Shown here in pieces: positions 17,099 to 26,907 of a DNA stretch of 64,000 bases (within the stretch, counting starts at the first letter, position 1; every line of letters starts with the position of its first letter). This DNA comes from Rhizobium sp. CCGE 510. Lineage in GTDB: Bacteria > Pseudomonadota > Alphaproteobacteria > Rhizobiales > Rhizobiaceae. A model generated the notes under the pieces. It ran no database searches, was not told the DNA's origin, and saw only the letters and a list, made by a program, of their open reading frames with translations. Position numbers and translations under genes: made by a program. The stretch covers positions 62,001 through 126,000 of the forward strand of contig NZ_AEYF01000001.1 in assembly GCF_000292525.1 (NCBI RefSeq), given 5' to 3'.

Positions 17099-19753
17099 AT
17101 GAATGTTGTAGTGGTGGAATCGCCTGCCAAGGCCAAGACGATCAACAAGTATCTGGGTCCGGGATACAAAGTGCTCGCCTCCTTCGGCCATGTGCGCGAT
17201 CTGCCTGCCAAGGATGGCTCGGTCCTCCCCGATCAGGATTTCGAAATGCTTTGGGAGGTCGATAGCGCCTCGGCCAAGCGGATGAAGGACATCGCCGACG
17301 CGGTGAAATCCTCCGACGGCCTATTTCTCGCGACCGACCCGGATCGCGAAGGCGAAGCGATTTCCTGGCACGTTCTCGACATGCTGAACAAGAAGCGCGT
17401 GCTGAACGGCAAGCCGGTCAAGCGCGTCGTCTTCAACGCGATCACCAAGAAGGCGGTCCTCGACGCGATGGCCGATCCGCGCGACATCGACGTGCCGCTC
17501 GTCGACGCCTATCTCGCGCGCCGCGCACTCGACTATCTCGTCGGCTTCAATCTTTCGCCGGTCCTGTGGCGCAAGCTGCCCGGCGCGCGTTCGGCCGGCC
17601 GTGTCCAGTCTGTGTCGCTTCGCCTGGTTTGCGACCGCGAATCCGAGATCGAGCGCTTCATATCGGAAGAATACTGGAACATCTCGGCGCTTCTGAAGAC
17701 GCCGCGTGGCGACGATTTCGAAGCAAGGCTGGTTTCGGCGAACGGCAAACGGCTGCAGCCGCGCGCGATCGGCAACGGCGAGGATGCCGGCCGGCTGAAG
17801 GCGTTGCTCGACGGTGCGAGCTATGTCGTCGACACGATCGAGGCCAAACCGGTCAAGCGCAACCCAGGACCGCCGTTTACGACCTCGACGCTGCAGCAGG
17901 CAGCTTCCTCCAATCTCGGTTTCTCTGCCTCGCGCACCATGCAGATCGCTCAGAAGCTTTATGAGGGCGTCGATATCGGCGGCGAGACCGTTGGTCTGAT
18001 CACCTATATGCGAACCGACGGCGTGCAGATGGCGCCGGAGGCGATCGATGCGGCGCGCAGCGCCATCGTCGACCAATTCGGCGAGCGCTACATGCCCGAG
18101 AAGCCGCGCTTCTATTCCGCCAAGGCCAAGAACGCACAAGAGGCGCACGAGGCGATCCGTCCGACCGATTTCTACCGCTCGCCCGACCGCGTGCGCAAAT
18201 TCCTCGATGCCGACCAGATTCGGCTCTACGACCTGATCTGGAAGCGCGGCATCGCCAGCCAGATGGCCTCGGCCGAGATCGAGCGCACGACGGCTGAAAT
18301 TACCGCCGATAATAAGGGCGAGAAGGCCGGCCTGCGCGCCGTCGGTTCGGTCATCCGCTTCGATGGCTTCATCGCCGCCTATACCGACCAGAAGGAAGAC
18401 GGCGAGCAGAGCGACGATGGCGACGAGGATGGCCGTCTGCCGGAGATCAACGCGCGCGAGACGCTCGCCAAGCAGAAGATCAATTCGACCCAGCATTTCA
18501 CCGAGCCGCCGCCTCGCTATTCGGAAGCCTCGCTGATCAAGAAGATGGAAGAGCTCGGCATCGGCCGCCCCTCCACTTATGCGGCGACGCTGGCAACGCT
18601 GCGCGACCGCGACTATGTGACGATCGACAAGCGCAAGCTGATCCCCCAGGCCAAGGGCCGGCTGGTGACGGCTTTCCTCGAAAGCTTCTTCACCAAATAT
18701 GTCGAATACGACTTCACCGCCGATCTCGAGGAAAAGCTCGACCGGATTTCCGCCGGCGAGCTGAACTGGAAGCAGGTGCTGCGCGATTTCTGGAAAGATT
18801 TCTTCGCGCAGATCGAAGACACCAAGGAACTGCGCGTCACCAATGTGCTCGATTCGCTGAACGAGGCGCTCGCACCCCTGGTCTTCCCGAAGCGGGAGGA
18901 CGGCAGCGATCCGAGGATCTGTCAGGTCTGCGGCACCGGCAACCTGTCGCTGAAGCTCGGCAAATACGGCGCCTTCGTCGGCTGCTCGAACTATCCGGAA
19001 TGCAATTACACCCGCCAGCTCTCCTCCGAAAACGGCGGGGAAGCGGATGGCGCCGGATTGAACGAGCCGAAGAACCTCGGCACCGATCCGACGACCGGCG
19101 AGGAGCTGACGCTGCGTTCCGGCCGCTTCGGCCCCTATATTCAGCGCGGCGACGGCAAGGAAGCCAAGCGCGCTTCGCTGCCGAAGGGTTGGAAGCCCGA
19201 AGAGATCGACTATGAAAAGGCGATGGCTTTGATTTCGCTGCCGCGCGACATCGGCAAACATCCGGAATCCGGCAAGATGATCTCGTCAGGCATCGGCCGC
19301 TATGGGCCGTTCCTGCTGCATGACGGTTCCTATGCCAATCTGGAAACCATCGAAGACGTATTCTCGGTCGGCCTCAATCGCGCCGTGACTGTCATTGCCG
19401 AAAAGGCGAACCAGCCGCCGGGCCGGGGTTCGCGCGGTACGCCGGCGGCGTTGAAGACACTCGGCGATCATCCCGACGGCGGCGCGATCACCGTTCGCGA
19501 CGGCAAATACGGTCCCTACGTCAACTGGGGCAAGGTCAATGCCACCCTGCCGAAGGGCAAGGATCCGCAGGCGATCACCGTCGAGGAGGCGCTCGCGCTG
19601 ATCGCCGAGAAGGCCGGCAAGGCGCCTGCCGGCAAAACCACCAAGGCGAAAGCCAAGCCGAAGGCGGCGGCAGCCGAAGCCAAGACCACCAAGACGGCGG
19701 CCAAGCCGAAGACAACGAAGGCGAAAGCGCCCGCGAAATCGAAAAAGAGCTGA
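17099..19753 (+). CDS. topA: DNA topoisomerase I
   Basis: TopA is a type IA enzyme that relaxes negative supercoils through a 5'-phosphotyrosine intermediate. The 884-residue protein starts with a Toprim domain (VVVESPAKAKTINKYLG; acidic motif TDPDREGEA near 78-86). The active-site Tyr is in GLITYMRTDGVQM near residue 304. A C4 zinc finger (CQVCGTGNL...CSNYPEC, about 606-640) and further zinc-ribbon-like repeats follow. The last 60 residues are Lys/Ala-rich, a non-specific DNA-binding tail common in this group. rnr begins one base after its stop. Confidence 0.97.
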   Translation: MNVVVVESPAKAKTINKYLGPGYKVLASFGHVRDLPAKDGSVLPDQDFEMLWEVDSASAKRMKDIADAVKSSDGLFLATDPDREGEAISWHVLDMLNKKRVLNGKPVKRVVFNAITKKAVLDAMADPRDIDVPLVDAYLARRALDYLVGFNLSPVLWRKLPGARSAGRVQSVSLRLVCDRESEIERFISEEYWNISALLKTPRGDDFEARLVSANGKRLQPRAIGNGEDAGRLKALLDGASYVVDTIEAKPVKRNPGPPFTTSTLQQAASSNLGFSASRTMQIAQKLYEGVDIGGETVGLITYMRTDGVQMAPEAIDAARSAIVDQFGERYMPEKPRFYSAKAKNAQEAHEAIRPTDFYRSPDRVRKFLDADQIRLYDLIWKRGIASQMASAEIERTTAEITADNKGEKAGLRAVGSVIRFDGFIAAYTDQKEDGEQSDDGDEDGRLPEINARETLAKQKINSTQHFTEPPPRYSEASLIKKMEELGIGRPSTYAATLATLRDRDYVTIDKRKLIPQAKGRLVTAFLESFFTKYVEYDFTADLEEKLDRISAGELNWKQVLRDFWKDFFAQIEDTKELRVTNVLDSLNEALAPLVFPKREDGSDPRICQVCGTGNLSLKLGKYGAFVGCSNYPECNYTRQLSSENGGEADGAGLNEPKNLGTDPTTGEELTLRSGRFGPYIQRGDGKEAKRASLPKGWKPEEIDYEKAMALISLPRDIGKHPESGKMISSGIGRYGPFLLHDGSYANLETIEDVFSVGLNRAVTVIAEKANQPPGRGSRGTPAALKTLGDHPDGGAITVRDGKYGPYVNWGKVNATLPKGKDPQAITVEEALALIAEKAGKAPAGKTTKAKAKPKAAAAEAKTTKTAAKPKTTKAKAPAKSKKS

Positions 19754-19754
19754 C

Positions 19755-22127
19755 GTGAGCAGGATACCGCGCGACAGAACGAACCCTGCGGGCAAGCGCC
19801 CGGGCAAGATCGGCCGTGCCGGCAAGGATGCTCCCGCCGTCGAGCCGCTGAACATCGTCCACGGCGCGCTGCCCTCGCGCGAGGTGATCCTGCGCTTCAT
19901 CGCGGATCATCCGCAAAAAGCCTCCAAACGCGAACTCGCCAAGGCTTTCGGCCTGAAGGGCGACAACCGCGTCGAGCTCAAGCATCTGCTGCAGGAACTC
20001 GAGCAGGAAGGCATGCTGCAGAAGAACCGTAAGTCGCTGATCCGCCCCGGCGCGCTGCCGCCGGTCACCGTTCTCGATATTACCACGCGTGACAAGGATG
20101 GCGATCTGATCGGCCGGCCGGCGGAATGGCCTGAGGATCAGGGCGTCGCGCCTGCCGTCGCCATCCGCCAACAATCGCCCGCGGGCCGCCAGGGCAAGGG
20201 CAAGGCGCCCGTCGCCGGCCTCGGCGACCGCATCCTGGCGAAGATCTTCCCGGCCGTCGATCGCGGCGGGCCGGCCTATACGGCGCGGATCATCAAAGTG
20301 ATCGACAAGCGCCGCGGCGCCTCGATGGGCGTTTTCCGCACGGCGCCTGGCGGTGGCGGCCGGCTGCTGCCGATCGAGCGGCGTGGCGAGGAGATGGTGA
20401 TCGATCCCGACTTCACCGGCGGCGCCACGGACGGCGACCTGGTCGAAGTCGAAATCGCCCGCCTCGGCCGTCTCGGCCTGCCGCGCGCCAAGGTGCTTTC
20501 CGTGGTCGGCTCCGTCGGCTCGGAAAAAGCGATCTCGATGATCGCCATTCATGCGCATGGTATCCCGCATGTGTTCCCGCCGGCCGTCGTTGACGAGGCG
20601 GACGCCGCAAAACCCGCCACGATGTCGCATCGCGAGGATTGGCGCGACGTGCCGCTGATCACCATCGACCCGGCCGACGCCAAGGATCATGACGACGCCG
20701 TTTATGCCGAACTGGACCCCTCGCCCGACAATCCCGGCGGCGTCGTCGTCAGCGTGGCTATTGCCGATGTCTCCTGGTATGTCCGCTCCAAGTCGGCGCT
20801 CGACCGCGAGGCGCTGAAACGCGGCAACTCTGTTTATTTCCCGGATCGTGTCGTGCCGATGCTGCCGGAGCGGATTTCCAACGATCTTTGTTCGCTGAAG
20901 GAAGGCGTCGACCGCCCGGCGCTTGCCGTGCGCATGAGCTTTTCCGGAGAAGGCCGCAAGATCGGCCATACCTTCCATCGCATCATGATGAAGAGCGCGG
21001 CCAAGCTGTCCTATCAGCAGGCGCAGGCAGCGATCGACGGCAAGCCGGACGATCAGACCGGACCAATGCTCGAGCCGATCCTGAAGCCGCTGTGGCACGC
21101 CTATGAGGTGATGAAGCGCGGACGCGACCGGCGCCAGCCGCTGGAACTCGACATGCCGGAGCGCAAGATCCAGCTGAAGCCCGACGGCACCGTCGACGGG
21201 GTCGTCGTGCCGCCGCGGCTCGATGCGCACAAGCTGATCGAGGAGATGATGATCCAGGCGAACGTCTGCGCCGCCGAGACGCTGGAAAAGGCACGCCAGC
21301 CGCTGATCTACCGCATCCATGACGGCCCGACGCTTGCCAAGCAGGAGATCCTGCGCGAGTTCCTGGCGACGCTCGGCATTTCGCTTGCCAAGGGCGGCAA
21401 CATGCGCGCCAACAACTTCAACGGCATCCTGGCGAAGGCGGACGGCACGCCGCACCAGACCATGGTCAGCGAGATGGTGTTGCGTTCGCAGAGCCAGGCG
21501 ATCTACGGTCCGGAGAATATCGGCCACTTCGGCCTCAACCTGATGAAATACGCGCATTTCACCTCACCGATCCGCCGTTACGCCGATCTTATCGTGCACC
21601 GCGCCCTCGTCGGCTCGCTCGGCTTTGGTGAAGGCGGCATCACGCCCGAGGAAGAGGCTGTTCTCGACGATATCGCCGCCGAAATCTCAACCTTCGAACG
21701 CCGGGCCATGGCGGCCGAGCGTGAGACGGTCGACCGGCTGATAGCCCATCATCTCAGCGGCCGCGTCGGTGAAGAATTTGCCGGACGGGTCTCGGGTGTG
21801 ACGAAATCGGGGCTTTTTGTTTCCCTGCCGGACTATGGCGCCGACGGTTTCGTCCCCATATCGACGCTTGGCACCGATTATTTCATCTATGACGAGGCGC
21901 ATCAGGCGCTCTCGGGTGAACGGACAGGGCTTGGCTATCGCCTTGGCGACAGCGTCACGGTGAAGCTTGCCGAAGCGATTCCGCTCGCCGGCGCGCTGCG
22001 TTTCGAAATGGTCAGCGAAGGGCGCGAAATGCCGACGGCAGTGCGCTCCTTCCACAAAGCGGGCCGCCGCGACAGGGGCCAGGTCCGCAAGAAGCCCGGA
22101 ACGAGACCGCCGCGGGGACGTCACTAG
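19755..22127 (+). CDS. rnr: ribonuclease R
   Basis: RNase R is a processive 3'-to-5' exoribonuclease that digests structured RNA. The 790-residue protein has an N-terminal winged-helix region (about 45-95) and cold-shock-like RNA-binding domains. The RNB catalytic domain shows the metal-binding aspartates in TIDPADAKDHDDAVY (about 302-316). A C-terminal S1 domain (about 675-755, GRVSGVTKSGLFVSLPD) ends in a basic tail. The start is GTG 19755, one base after the topA stop, indicating translational coupling. Confidence 0.95.
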   Translation: MSRIPRDRTNPAGKRPGKIGRAGKDAPAVEPLNIVHGALPSREVILRFIADHPQKASKRELAKAFGLKGDNRVELKHLLQELEQEGMLQKNRKSLIRPGALPPVTVLDITTRDKDGDLIGRPAEWPEDQGVAPAVAIRQQSPAGRQGKGKAPVAGLGDRILAKIFPAVDRGGPAYTARIIKVIDKRRGASMGVFRTAPGGGGRLLPIERRGEEMVIDPDFTGGATDGDLVEVEIARLGRLGLPRAKVLSVVGSVGSEKAISMIAIHAHGIPHVFPPAVVDEADAAKPATMSHREDWRDVPLITIDPADAKDHDDAVYAELDPSPDNPGGVVVSVAIADVSWYVRSKSALDREALKRGNSVYFPDRVVPMLPERISNDLCSLKEGVDRPALAVRMSFSGEGRKIGHTFHRIMMKSAAKLSYQQAQAAIDGKPDDQTGPMLEPILKPLWHAYEVMKRGRDRRQPLELDMPERKIQLKPDGTVDGVVVPPRLDAHKLIEEMMIQANVCAAETLEKARQPLIYRIHDGPTLAKQEILREFLATLGISLAKGGNMRANNFNGILAKADGTPHQTMVSEMVLRSQSQAIYGPENIGHFGLNLMKYAHFTSPIRRYADLIVHRALVGSLGFGEGGITPEEEAVLDDIAAEISTFERRAMAAERETVDRLIAHHLSGRVGEEFAGRVSGVTKSGLFVSLPDYGADGFVPISTLGTDYFIYDEAHQALSGERTGLGYRLGDSVTVKLAEAIPLAGALRFEMVSEGREMPTAVRSFHKAGRRDRGQVRKKPGTRPPRGRH

Positions 22128-22168
22128 AGCCCATGCGCCGATGTTTCGGCCTGAAAGAGGAACTTGCG

Positions 22169-22621
22169 ATGAGCACACCGACCGATCCGGCCGTGCGCTA
22201 CGGGGATACGCCCGAGGCCGAGCGTCCGGTTGGACGCTCGATCATGCGGGGGCTGTCGAACTGTTGCCCGGCCTGTGGCAACGGCAAGCTCTTTCGCGCC
22301 TTTCTGAAGCCGGTCGATCATTGCGCTGCCTGCGGCGAGGCGATGCATCACCAACGCGCGGACGACCTTCCGCCCTATATCGTCATCTTCGTTGTCGGCC
22401 ACGTCGTGGTCGGTGGCTATATGCTGACCGACATGACCTTCGTGCTGCCGGTCTGGGCGCATCTTGCCATCTGGGCGCCGATCACCGTTATCACCGCGCT
22501 TGCCTCGATCCAGCCGATCAAGGGCGGTGTCATCGGCCTGCAATGGGCGTTGCGCATGCATGGTTTCGGTGGAGAGAGTAACGGTTCCGACGATTATGAC
22601 ATCCCCGGCCGGCCGGATTAG
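22169..22621 (+). CDS. DUF983 family membrane protein
   Basis: The 150-residue protein matches the DUF983 family. A zinc-ribbon-like N-terminal part (SNCCPACGNGKLF and HCAACGEAM, four paired cysteines) is followed by two membrane segments (about 75-95 and 100-120). Function is unknown; some alphaproteobacterial members lie near cytochrome oxidase genes. ATG 22169 has AAAGAGG upstream. It lies 41 bases after rnr and is probably co-transcribed with it. Confidence 0.85.
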   Translation: MSTPTDPAVRYGDTPEAERPVGRSIMRGLSNCCPACGNGKLFRAFLKPVDHCAACGEAMHHQRADDLPPYIVIFVVGHVVVGGYMLTDMTFVLPVWAHLAIWAPITVITALASIQPIKGGVIGLQWALRMHGFGGESNGSDDYDIPGRPD

Positions 22622-22876
22622 CGCCTTCACCTTCCAGACATATTTGGCGTGTAGTGCCAGCGCTCCACCGATCACCACCCGAAGGCGGTGGCGGACGATC
22701 CTCAACGACTTGACATGGTAAGCTTTTCTTGTCTGAACAGGCTTTACATTCCGCAGGTGGTCACTCACATCGGACATATTGCGAAACGCTCCCCGTCACC
22801 CGGATTTGGCACGCCCGTGTCTTTCTGTGTGAGGTGACCGGCCGATTCGCTCGCGTAGCTTTCTAAGGATGGATAA

Positions 22877-24061
22877 ATGTCTCAGCCGAGAAACGGCACA
22901 CCGGGCGATGTCGAGGAAATCCATTGGCCTTCTCTGGTGGCAGCCATCTCGTCCATATCAGCCGTCGGCATAGCAATCGGCCTCGGACTGCCCCTCCTCA
23001 GTATCATCCTCGAAAAACGTGGCATCTCGTCCACCCTGATCGGGCTCAACACGGCAATGGCCGGGGTCGCGGCGATGGCTGCCGCGCCGATCACCACCAG
23101 GCTCGCCCATAAATACGGCGTCGCGCCGACAATGCTCTGGGCCGTGCTGATTTCGGCGCTGAGCGCGCTCGGTTTTTATTATGCCCAGGATTTCTGGATG
23201 TGGTTTCCACTGCGTTTCGCTTTCCATGGCGCGACGACGACGCTGTTCATCCTCTCCGAATTCTGGATCAATGCCGCTTCGCCGCCTTCCAAACGCGGCT
23301 TCGTGCTCGGCATCTATGCGACCGTGCTTTCCCTCGGCTTTGCGGCCGGGCCGCTGCTGTTTTCGATCCTAGGCAGCGACGGCATCTTCCCCTTCCTGAT
23401 CGGCGCCTGCGCCATCCTGCTGGCCGCCATTCCGATCTTCATCGCCCGCGACGAAAGCCCGGTGCTCGAGGAAAAGCCGGAGTTGCATTTCATGCGCTAC
23501 GTTTTCCTGGTGCCGACGGCGACGGCGGCGGTCTTCATCTTCGGCGCGGTCGAAGCGGGCGGCCTATCGCTTTTCCCGATTTTTGCCGTGCGCGCCCATT
23601 TTACCGAATCGCAGGCAGCACTTCTGCTCACCATGATGGGCGTCGGCAACGTCATCTTTCAGATCCCGCTCGGCCTGCTCTCCGACCGCATCGCCGACAA
23701 GCGGCCGCTTCTAGCCGGCATGGCACTGATGGGGTTCATCGGCGCGATGATGTTGCCGCTGCTGCTCGACAACTGGCTGTTGATGGCCGGGCTGCTGCTT
23801 TTCTGGGGCGGCTGCGTCTCCGGCCTCTATACGGTCGGGCTCAGCCATCTCGGCTCGCGGCTGACGGGCTCCGACCTTGCGGCGGCCAATGCCGCCTTCA
23901 TCTTCTGTTATGCGATAGGAACCGTGGCCGGACCGCAGGCGATCGGCGCAGCGATCGACGTCGCTGGAAATAACGGTTTTGCCTGGGCGATTGCCGCGTT
24001 CTTCGGGCTTTACGCCCTACTTTCCGGCATCAGACTGATGTTCATTCGAAAACGGACTTGA
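22877..24061 (+). CDS. MFS transporter
   Basis: The 394-residue protein has about twelve hydrophobic segments in two halves and the cytoplasmic loop LSDRIADKRPLL between segments 8 and 9, typical of the major facilitator superfamily. The type resembles YcaD/YfkF-like carriers. The substrate is unknown and no regulator is next to it. ATG 22877 has AAGGA upstream. A CTTGAC at 22709-22714 is a possible promoter -35 element in the 255-base upstream gap. Confidence 0.85.
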   Translation: MSQPRNGTPGDVEEIHWPSLVAAISSISAVGIAIGLGLPLLSIILEKRGISSTLIGLNTAMAGVAAMAAAPITTRLAHKYGVAPTMLWAVLISALSALGFYYAQDFWMWFPLRFAFHGATTTLFILSEFWINAASPPSKRGFVLGIYATVLSLGFAAGPLLFSILGSDGIFPFLIGACAILLAAIPIFIARDESPVLEEKPELHFMRYVFLVPTATAAVFIFGAVEAGGLSLFPIFAVRAHFTESQAALLLTMMGVGNVIFQIPLGLLSDRIADKRPLLAGMALMGFIGAMMLPLLLDNWLLMAGLLLFWGGCVSGLYTVGLSHLGSRLTGSDLAAANAAFIFCYAIGTVAGPQAIGAAIDVAGNNGFAWAIAAFFGLYALLSGIRLMFIRKRT

Positions 24062-24098
24062 CTTTTCGGGCGAGATTCGTAGTTTCGCGCCAGAATTT

Positions 24099-24136
24099 GC
24101 CGTGGAGCCCATCCGGTTTCCACGGCTTTCATTTTC
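24099..24136 (+). terminator. hairpin between the MFS gene and rpmG
   Basis: A perfect 8-bp stem GCCGTGGA / TCCACGGC (24099-24106 with 24118-24125) is followed by TTTCATTTTCC. It may end the MFS transcript or act as an attenuator in the rpmG leader. Confidence 0.5.
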
Positions 24137-24154
24137 CTTAAAGGCAGGACGACC

Positions 24155-24322
24155 ATGGCCAAGGCTACAACAATCAAGATCAAGCTGCTGTCGACAGCCG
24201 ACACCGGTTTCTTCTACGTCACGACGAAGAACAGCCGTACGATGACGGACAAGATGACGAAGACGAAGTACGACCCGGTTGCACGGAAGCACGTCGAGTT
24301 CAAGGAAACCAAGATCAAGTAA
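24155..24322 (+). CDS. rpmG: 50S ribosomal protein L33
   Basis: The 55-residue basic protein [20 protein letters not shown], with the central [14 protein letters not shown] and ending ETKIK, is a ribosomal L33. It lacks the CxxC zinc pairs found in some L33 paralogues, so it is the zinc-free type. AAAGGCAGG serves as ribosome binding site. A strong terminator follows directly. Confidence 0.96.
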   Translation: MAKATTIKIKLLSTADTGFFYVTTKNSRTMTDKMTKTKYDPVARKHVEFKETKIK

Positions 24323-24342
24323 TCACTTGATCTCAGGATTTC

Positions 24343-24376
24343 AAAAAAGCGCGCGCCCTCGGGTTGCGCGTTTTTT
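24343..24376 (+). terminator. rpmG terminator
   Basis: AAAAAAGCGCGC pairs with GCGCGTTTTTT (one bulged G) around a short loop. The run of six T gives a classic Rho-independent terminator 20 bases after rpmG. Confidence 0.85.
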
Positions 24377-24415
24377 GTTGTCCGGATGATCGCCTCTAGA
24401 GATGATAGCGCAAAC

Positions 24416-24580
24416 AGAAAAACGCCGCCCTTCCATCTTCGGGAAGTGGCGGCGTTTTCTTGAAAGGGGGTCGGCCAGCATGCAAAACGGCACGAGGAAC
24501 CGCTATAACTTGCCTACTAGCCGACCGACCCCACGACCCAGGAGATGCGGCGGACCTGAGCATCATGGGGTATCGACAAC
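24416..24580 (-). ncRNA. candidate small RNA downstream of pleD (5' end approximate)
   Basis: Read on the minus strand, this stretch forms a stem GGGGTCGG/CCGACCCC (24542-24535 with 24474-24467) around a loop containing TTCCTC. A strong terminator follows, with an 11-bp stem GGCGGCGTTTT/AAAACGCCGCC, extended by CTTCC/GGAAG, ending in TTTTTC. No gene ends here on the minus strand except pleD 490 bases upstream. There is no open frame with a ribosome binding site. The arrangement (stem with CU-rich loop, then terminator, 150-170 bases) resembles the alpha-r sRNA families of rhizobia; I cannot say which. Confidence 0.55.
24417..24458. terminator. strong bidirectional terminator
   Basis: The 11-bp stem AAAACGCCGCC (24419-24429) / GGCGGCGTTTT (24448-24458) is extended inward by CTTCC/GGAAG. 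The T run is longer on the minus strand (TTTTTC) than on the plus strand (TTTTCTTG), favouring a minus-strand transcript. Confidence 0.85.
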
Positions 24581-25066
24581 TCCTCAACGGGAGCGCTTCT
24601 CTTATGTGCCGATAATTTGCGCAAAACTGAAAGAAAATCAACAAATTCTTAATGATGATTTTTGCGGACTTGATTCTATGGTTAAAAGTCCAGTTTTGGT
24701 GCATACAATGATTTACCGGATCTGCTTGGTGCCGAAGCCTACTCGTTGCCACCTGGAAGAAATTCGACACTATAACGCAATAACTTGAACACCCCCTCTC
24801 CCTACGTGAGGCGCCGCCGCAGCACACTATTTCGCCTCATTGGCATGAGACGTTTTTTATAGTCGCTATTTCATTTTCAGCTATGGCCAGATACTTTCAA
24901 GACTATCGGGCAGCGGCGCATCCCCAGCAAAGCAGGAAATCCATTTTTCGGCTATTTGGCTGCAAATTTTCACCCCGCGCCCTGCCGGCGGGTATTAAAA
25001 ATCGGTAACAATTCGCTTACCACTGTGGAAAACCTTTAGACGACATATAAGGCGACAGATGATTCG
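24581..25066. other. AT-rich gene-free stretch downstream of pleD
   Basis: Between the candidate sRNA and the pleD stop is an AT-richer region (about 24600-24790) that presumably holds the sRNA promoter. I see no clear -35/-10 pair and no small gene with a ribosome binding site. Confidence 0.4.
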
Positions 25067-26440
25067 TCAGGCGGCTGCGGCGACCACGCGGTTGCGGCCG
25101 GTATTCTTGGCCTCGTAAAGAGCCAGATCGGCCTGCTTCATCAGCTGGTCCGGGGTCAGCACCGCTGCAATACGCGAGGCGATGCCGAAGGACGCGGTGA
25201 CGTTCAGCGCCTCGCCGGCGTGTTTCAGCATGAAGGGGGCGCTTTCGATCGCCGTGCGCAGGCGCTCGGCGACAGCGGCGGCTATCTCAGGCGAGGTGTC
25301 GGGCATGACAACGACAAATTCCTCCCCGCCGTAGCGGCAGGCGAGATCGGCGCCGCGAATGGTCGAACGGACACGGTTTGCAAATTCCCGCAGCACTTCG
25401 TCGCCACCGTCATGGCCGTAGGTGTCGTTTACCTGCTTGAAGCGATCGATATCGGTGATCAGTACCGAAAGCGGTCGGCCGCGCGCCATTGACCGGTTGA
25501 AGAGCACGTTCAAATGATTGTCGAGATAGCGCCGGTTATAAAGGCCGGTCAGCGGATCGGTTACCGCAAGCTCGATCGTCTGCTTGACGCTGGCGCGCAG
25601 ACGGTCGTTGTAGCGCTTGCGGCGGATCTGCGTCAGGCTGCGGGCAACCAACTCATTGGGATCGACCGGGCGGATGATGTAGTCGTTGACGCCGAGATCG
25701 AGCGCGCGCACGACCATCTCGTCGGCACCCTGCTCGGTGATGATCAGGATCGGCAGGAATCGCGTGCGCTCCAGCGAGCGCAGCTGCGAGCAGAGGCGTA
25801 GCGGATCGTAATCGTCGAAGTTGGCGTTGACGATGACAAGATCGAACGCGCTTTCGGCCGCCTCGAAGAGAGCGGCCTGCGGATCGGAGAGGGCAAGCAC
25901 GTCGGCAACGGGCTTCAGCGCCCTGATAAGGCGCTCCTGCGAATTGGCGCGGCCGTCGACGAGCAGGACCTGAGCGGTCTCGTCGGCGCGGCTCTCGACC
26001 GCGCGGGTGAGGTCGTCGATGCCTATCGTATGGGCGGTGTCAGCGCGAATGCGCAGCTCATCGCTCAACGTCTTCAACCGCAGCAGGCTCTTCACCCGCG
26101 AGATCAGCTGCAGATCGTTGACCGGCTTGGTGAGGAAATCGTCGGCACCAGCTTTCAGGCCGCGAACGCGATCGGCCGGCTGGTCAAGCGCGGTGACCAT
26201 GACGACGGGAATATGCGCGGTTTTCTGGCTGGCTTTCAGCCGCTCGCAGACTTCGAAACCATCGATGCCGGGCATCATGATATCGAGCAGGATGAGATCG
26301 ACCTGGTTGCGCTCGCAGATCGCCAGCGCCGTGTAGCCGTCGGCCGCGGTCATGACGTCGAAATACTCCGCCAGCAGCCGCGCTTCGAGCAGCTTCACGT
26401 TGGCCGGAATATCGTCCACCACCAGTATTCGCGCAGTCAT
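25067..26440 (-). CDS. pleD: PleD, response regulator with diguanylate cyclase output
   Basis: PleD makes cyclic di-GMP when phosphorylated and drives the motile-to-sessile or polar-development transition in alphaproteobacteria. The 457-residue protein has a first receiver domain (1-120, phosphoacceptor D53 in LLDIMMPG) and a second receiver-like domain (about 155-275) in which the acceptor position reads VNANFDDYD, so it is probably not phosphorylated. A GGDEF domain follows (active site GGEEF near 369). An RxxD product-inhibition site (RGAD) lies five residues before GGEEF. The gene follows divK by 18 bases, the conserved divK-pleD operon. Confidence 0.97.
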   Translation of the reverse strand: MTARILVVDDIPANVKLLEARLLAEYFDVMTAADGYTALAICERNQVDLILLDIMMPGIDGFEVCERLKASQKTAHIPVVMVTALDQPADRVRGLKAGADDFLTKPVNDLQLISRVKSLLRLKTLSDELRIRADTAHTIGIDDLTRAVESRADETAQVLLVDGRANSQERLIRALKPVADVLALSDPQAALFEAAESAFDLVIVNANFDDYDPLRLCSQLRSLERTRFLPILIITEQGADEMVVRALDLGVNDYIIRPVDPNELVARSLTQIRRKRYNDRLRASVKQTIELAVTDPLTGLYNRRYLDNHLNVLFNRSMARGRPLSVLITDIDRFKQVNDTYGHDGGDEVLREFANRVRSTIRGADLACRYGGEEFVVVMPDTSPEIAAAVAERLRTAIESAPFMLKHAGEALNVTASFGIASRIAAVLTPDQLMKQADLALYEAKNTGRNRVVAAAA

Positions 26441-26458
26441 AGGTGTCTTTCCGATGCG

Positions 26459-26830
26459 TCAGGCATCGCCCAGATAGGTCTTGATCGTCTCGATGAATTT
26501 CGGAACCGAGATCGGCTTGGAAACATAGGCCTCACAGCCGCCCTGGCGAATCCGCTCCTCGTCGCCCTTCATCGCAAAAGCCGTGACGGCAATGACGGGA
26601 ATGACGTGCAGCTCGTCATCTTCCTTCAGCCATTTCGTGACTTCGAGGCCGGAGACCTCGGGAAGCTGAATATCCATCAGGATGAGGTCGGGGCGATGCT
26701 TGCGCGCCAGATCGAGCGCCTCCATGCCATTTCTGGTCTGGATCGTGGTGTATCCGGACGCCTCGATGAGGTCGCGAAAGAGCTTCATGTTGAGCTCGTT
26801 ATCTTCTACAATCATCACCTGTTTGGGCAT
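26459..26830 (-). CDS. divK: DivK single-domain response regulator
   Basis: DivK is a 123-residue receiver-only protein that controls the CckA-ChpT-CtrA cell-cycle pathway through the kinases DivJ and PleC. It shows the acidic pocket VEDNE (about 8-12), phosphoacceptor D53 in LMDIQLPE, a conserved Thr in VTAFAM and Lys in SKPI. No output domain is present. It is first in the divK-pleD operon and divergent from the DUF3572 gene. Confidence 0.96.
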   Translation of the reverse strand: MPKQVMIVEDNELNMKLFRDLIEASGYTTIQTRNGMEALDLARKHRPDLILMDIQLPEVSGLEVTKWLKEDDELHVIPVIAVTAFAMKGDEERIRQGGCEAYVSKPISVPKFIETIKTYLGDA

Positions 26831-26907
26831 GACAAGCTGTCCCTACGTCCGTTCGCGCAGCGGTTTGTCCCATGAGAAAGGCACATGCGGACAATAGCTC
26901 CGTGAAA

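Noticed and set aside
24402-24827. Open frames on both strands in the rpmG-pleD gap
   Set aside because: They cross the terminator and lack ribosome binding sites and protein-like composition.
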